Source of the DNA: an uncultured Clostridiaceae bacterium
Lineage (GTDB): Bacteria > Bacillota > Clostridia > Lachnospirales > Lachnospiraceae
Assembly (NCBI GenBank): GCA_902477765.1
Contig: CABSIM010000009.1
Span: forward strand, 1-63,621
Length of the DNA: 63,621 nt
Direction of reading: 5' to 3'
This document shows positions 61,946 through 63,621 of the stretch, one piece after another; the stretch's first letter is position 1; each line of letters starts with the position of its first letter. A program made the translations under genes and the position numbers. The notes under the pieces were generated by a model. That model did not search any database, was not told the DNA's origin, and worked only from the letters and a program-made list of their open reading frames with translations.

Positions 61946-63310
61946 ATGGACAGAACAGAACAACTGAAAACCATGGTGGAAAACTGCCGCGATCTGATCC
62001 TGAAAACAGAACGGGATATCTGGGCTCATCCGGAAACCGGCTATAATGAATGGAAGACCTGCGCCTACATGGAAAAGATTTTTGAAGATCTGGGATATGA
62101 ACTGGTAAAGGCCGGAGATATTCCCGGATTCTATACCGATCTGGATACCGGAAAACCCGGCCCCAAAATCGCCATTCTGGGCGAACTGGACTCCCTGATC
62201 TGCGGCAACCATCCGGATGCGGATCCCGAAACCCAGGCAGTTCACGCCTGCGGCCATAATGCCCAGTCCGCAACCCTGGCCGGGATCGCTGCCGCCCTGA
62301 AACAGCCCGGAGCTCTGGACGGCCTCTGCGGTTCCATCCGTCTCATGTCCGTTCCTGCCGAGGAGCTGATCCAGCTGGGATACCGCGAAGGTCTCCGAAA
62401 AGAGGGACGGATCCATTACTACGGTGGAAAAGTGGAATTCATTTACCGCGGCTATTTCGATGGAGTTGATATCTCCATGATGATCCATACCGGAAACATG
62501 GAAGAAGGAAAATATCTGACCATCAATCCCGGCTGCAACGGCTGCGTGGTAAAGAATCTGACTTTCCAGGGCGTTGCATCCCATGCAGGCGGCGCGCCTG
62601 AAGACGGCGTCAACGCACTGTATGCTGCCACATCTGCCATGAACGTGGCCAATGCTCTGAGAGAGACTTTCGTTGACAGCCAGCACATAAGATTCCATCC
62701 CATCATCACCGAAGGCGGTGCTGCCGTCAACGCCATTCCGGAAAAGACAAAAGTGGAAACCTATGTCCGCGGCGCATCCTTTGATGCCATCACCAAATAC
62801 AATAAAAAGCTGAATCTGGCCATGGCCGGCTCTGCGGCAGCCATCGGCGGCAATGTTCTCATTGAAGACCGCCACGGATACTTCCCGCTGAACAATGACA
62901 GGAACCTCAACGATCTGGCTCTGGAGGCCATGGAGGCCGTCGGCGGCCCCGGATGTGTTGTGGTAACCGATCACTGGGATACCGGCAGCACGGATATGGG
63001 TGATGTTTCCGCCATCATGCCGGCCGTTCATCCCTACGGAGCCGGAGCTTCCGGAACCGCTCACGGCAAGGATTATTTCATCACAGATCCGGAGTGTGCC
63101 TGCATCGCACCTGCAAAATGTCTTCTGATCATGGCTGACCGCCTCCTGAAAAATGACGCGGCTCTGGCCAAAAAGGTCATTGCAGAGAAAAAGACTCTGT
63201 TCAGTTCCAAAGAAGAATATCTGGCCGCCATTGACGGCCTGAATATGACCAGACAGGCCGTGACCTATAATGATGACGGTTCCGTGACCCTGAATTTCAC
63301 AAAACAGTAA
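61946..63310 (+). CDS. M20-family amidohydrolase, AbgB/p-aminobenzoyl-glutamate-hydrolase-like
   Basis: The 454-residue protein has the M20 metal sites: HPETGYNEWKT near the N-terminus, LGELDSL, HACGHNAQSATLAGIAAAL, VPAEELIQLGYREG and a C-terminal HGKDYFITD segment. The larger inserts and the PAEE motif resemble AbgB-like dipeptidases more than the protein at 47-1303. GGGAGG lies before the ATG at 61946. It follows the serine hydrolase gene and ends with its own terminator. The substrate is probably an N-acyl amino acid or short peptide; this cannot be fixed from sequence. Confidence 0.9.
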   Translation: MDRTEQLKTMVENCRDLILKTERDIWAHPETGYNEWKTCAYMEKIFEDLGYELVKAGDIPGFYTDLDTGKPGPKIAILGELDSLICGNHPDADPETQAVHACGHNAQSATLAGIAAALKQPGALDGLCGSIRLMSVPAEELIQLGYREGLRKEGRIHYYGGKVEFIYRGYFDGVDISMMIHTGNMEEGKYLTINPGCNGCVVKNLTFQGVASHAGGAPEDGVNALYAATSAMNVANALRETFVDSQHIRFHPIITEGGAAVNAIPEKTKVETYVRGASFDAITKYNKKLNLAMAGSAAAIGGNVLIEDRHGYFPLNNDRNLNDLALEAMEAVGGPGCVVVTDHWDTGSTDMGDVSAIMPAVHPYGAGASGTAHGKDYFITDPECACIAPAKCLLIMADRLLKNDAALAKKVIAEKKTLFSSKEEYLAAIDGLNMTRQAVTYNDDGSVTLNFTKQ

Positions 63311-63317
63311 TTTCCGT

Positions 63318-63348
63318 ACGGGGTGCCCTTTCAGGGCACTCCGTTTTT
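63318..63348 (+). terminator. terminator after the AbgB-like gene
   Basis: ACGGGGTGCCC and GGGCACTCCGT form an 11-bp stem with one wobble, followed by TTTTT on the plus strand. Between 63349 and 63472 I see nothing assignable. Confidence 0.88.
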
Positions 63349-63472
63349 GCTTCTGATTTCTTTCTGATTTTTGTTTCCGGGACGAATCCTGAACATTTCC
63401 GGTGCTGAGGACCTGCAGGTCTATATGGTTCCCCGGGGAATTATCATACAGAAGGCGAAGGTTACGTTATAA

Positions 63473-63511
63473 TAAAAAAACAGCAGAAGGCTGTTTCCGG
63501 CCCCCTGCTGT
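63473..63511 (-). terminator. terminator of the partial minus-strand gene
   Basis: CAGCAGGGGGC pairs with GCCTTCTGCTG (wobbles included) and is followed by seven T on the minus strand, 46 bases after the stop codon of the gene running in from the right edge. Confidence 0.8.
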
Positions 63512-63556
63512 CTGTATTCCGGCCTGCGGAAAATCCGCAGGCACCGTATCTTCCTT

Positions 63557-63621
63557 TTAGTATTCCACTTTCCACATATATCTTCTCATATCCATGGAAT
63601 GATCTCTTATTTCTGCCATCT
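63557..63621 (-). CDS. partial gene running in from the right edge
   Basis: One minus-strand frame stays open from the window edge to a TAA at 63559-63557 and ends in RRYMWKVEY. Only about 20 codons are visible, and the terminator at 63473-63511 lies at the right distance, so this is probably the 3' end of a gene. No function can be given. Confidence 0.45.
   Translation of the reverse strand, partial: MAEIRDHSMDMRRYMWKVEY

Noticed and set aside
1..63621. CRISPR arrays, insertion sequences and long direct repeats
   Set aside because: No regularly spaced repeats, transposase motifs or long terminal inverted repeats were seen; all inverted repeats noticed are terminators, leaders or the single palindrome at 11351.

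Overview
The window looks like chromosomal DNA from a strictly anaerobic, spore-forming Clostridia species, most likely Lachnospiraceae. The evidence is a balanced GC content, strong AGGAGG ribosome-binding sites, a tyrosine T-box leader, RNase Y, SpoIIM, ECF-type vitamin-like transport, two different [FeFe]-hydrogenase subunits, a TM1266-type hydrogenase regulator and a giant 2-hydroxyacyl-CoA dehydratase activase-like protein. I see no phage, insertion sequence, CRISPR array or integrative element. One tRNA gene (Leu, anticodon TAG) is present. Most genes lie on the minus strand.

Layout. 0-7.3 kb holds housekeeping genes (an M20 amidohydrolase, tyrS with its T-box, mfd, pth). 7.5-11.3 kb holds a two-gene hydrogenase operon: a multi-cluster HydA and a protein joining a NuoF-type Fe-S segment to a GltD/NfnB-type flavoprotein. 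11.4-17.4 kb is a six-gene operon: ECF transporter S component, double ATPase and T component, then a PHP hydrolase, an inositol-monophosphatase-family phosphatase and an RpiR regulator. 17.5-25 kb carries threonine aldolase, xerD, spoIIM, nudF, proC, the methionine ABC transporter metNIQ and, upstream of a terminator, a 43-codon methionine-rich leader ORF. 25-28.4 kb is rny, recX, recA with a LexA box. 28.4-32.5 kb is a phosphate-type unit: Na/Pi cotransporter with a PhoU domain, response regulator and sensor kinase.

32.5-34.7 kb has an apparently cytosolic subtilase, an XRE regulator and an unknown gene. 35-38.7 kb is lysA, pyk and a rhomboid-fold protein that lacks catalytic residues. 39-43.3 kb is the 1415-residue activase-like protein. 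43.4-47.9 kb is a MacB-type ABC permease, a secreted repeat protein and an ATPase. 48-50.5 kb has a MATE exporter and a flavodoxin-fold reductase. 50.6-55.2 kb has a group-B-like [FeFe] hydrogenase facing a structured leader RNA, a TM1266 regulator and a complete ABC importer. The end holds punA, mntP with a manganese riboswitch, tRNA-Leu, a cysteine-degrading gene pair, a serine hydrolase, a second M20 peptidase and the 3' end of one more gene.

The most interesting systems are: (1) the ECF transporter/phosphatase/RpiR operon, whose promoter shares a 15-bp element, arranged in 11-bp steps, with the Na/Pi-two-component operon, suggesting phosphate-controlled uptake of a phosphorylated compound; (2) the methionine-rich leader ORF and terminator preceding metNIQ; (3) the unidentified terminator-ended leader RNA in front of the TM1266-ABC importer operon, divergent from a hydrogenase. 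All function calls come from reading motifs and context; no database search was run.
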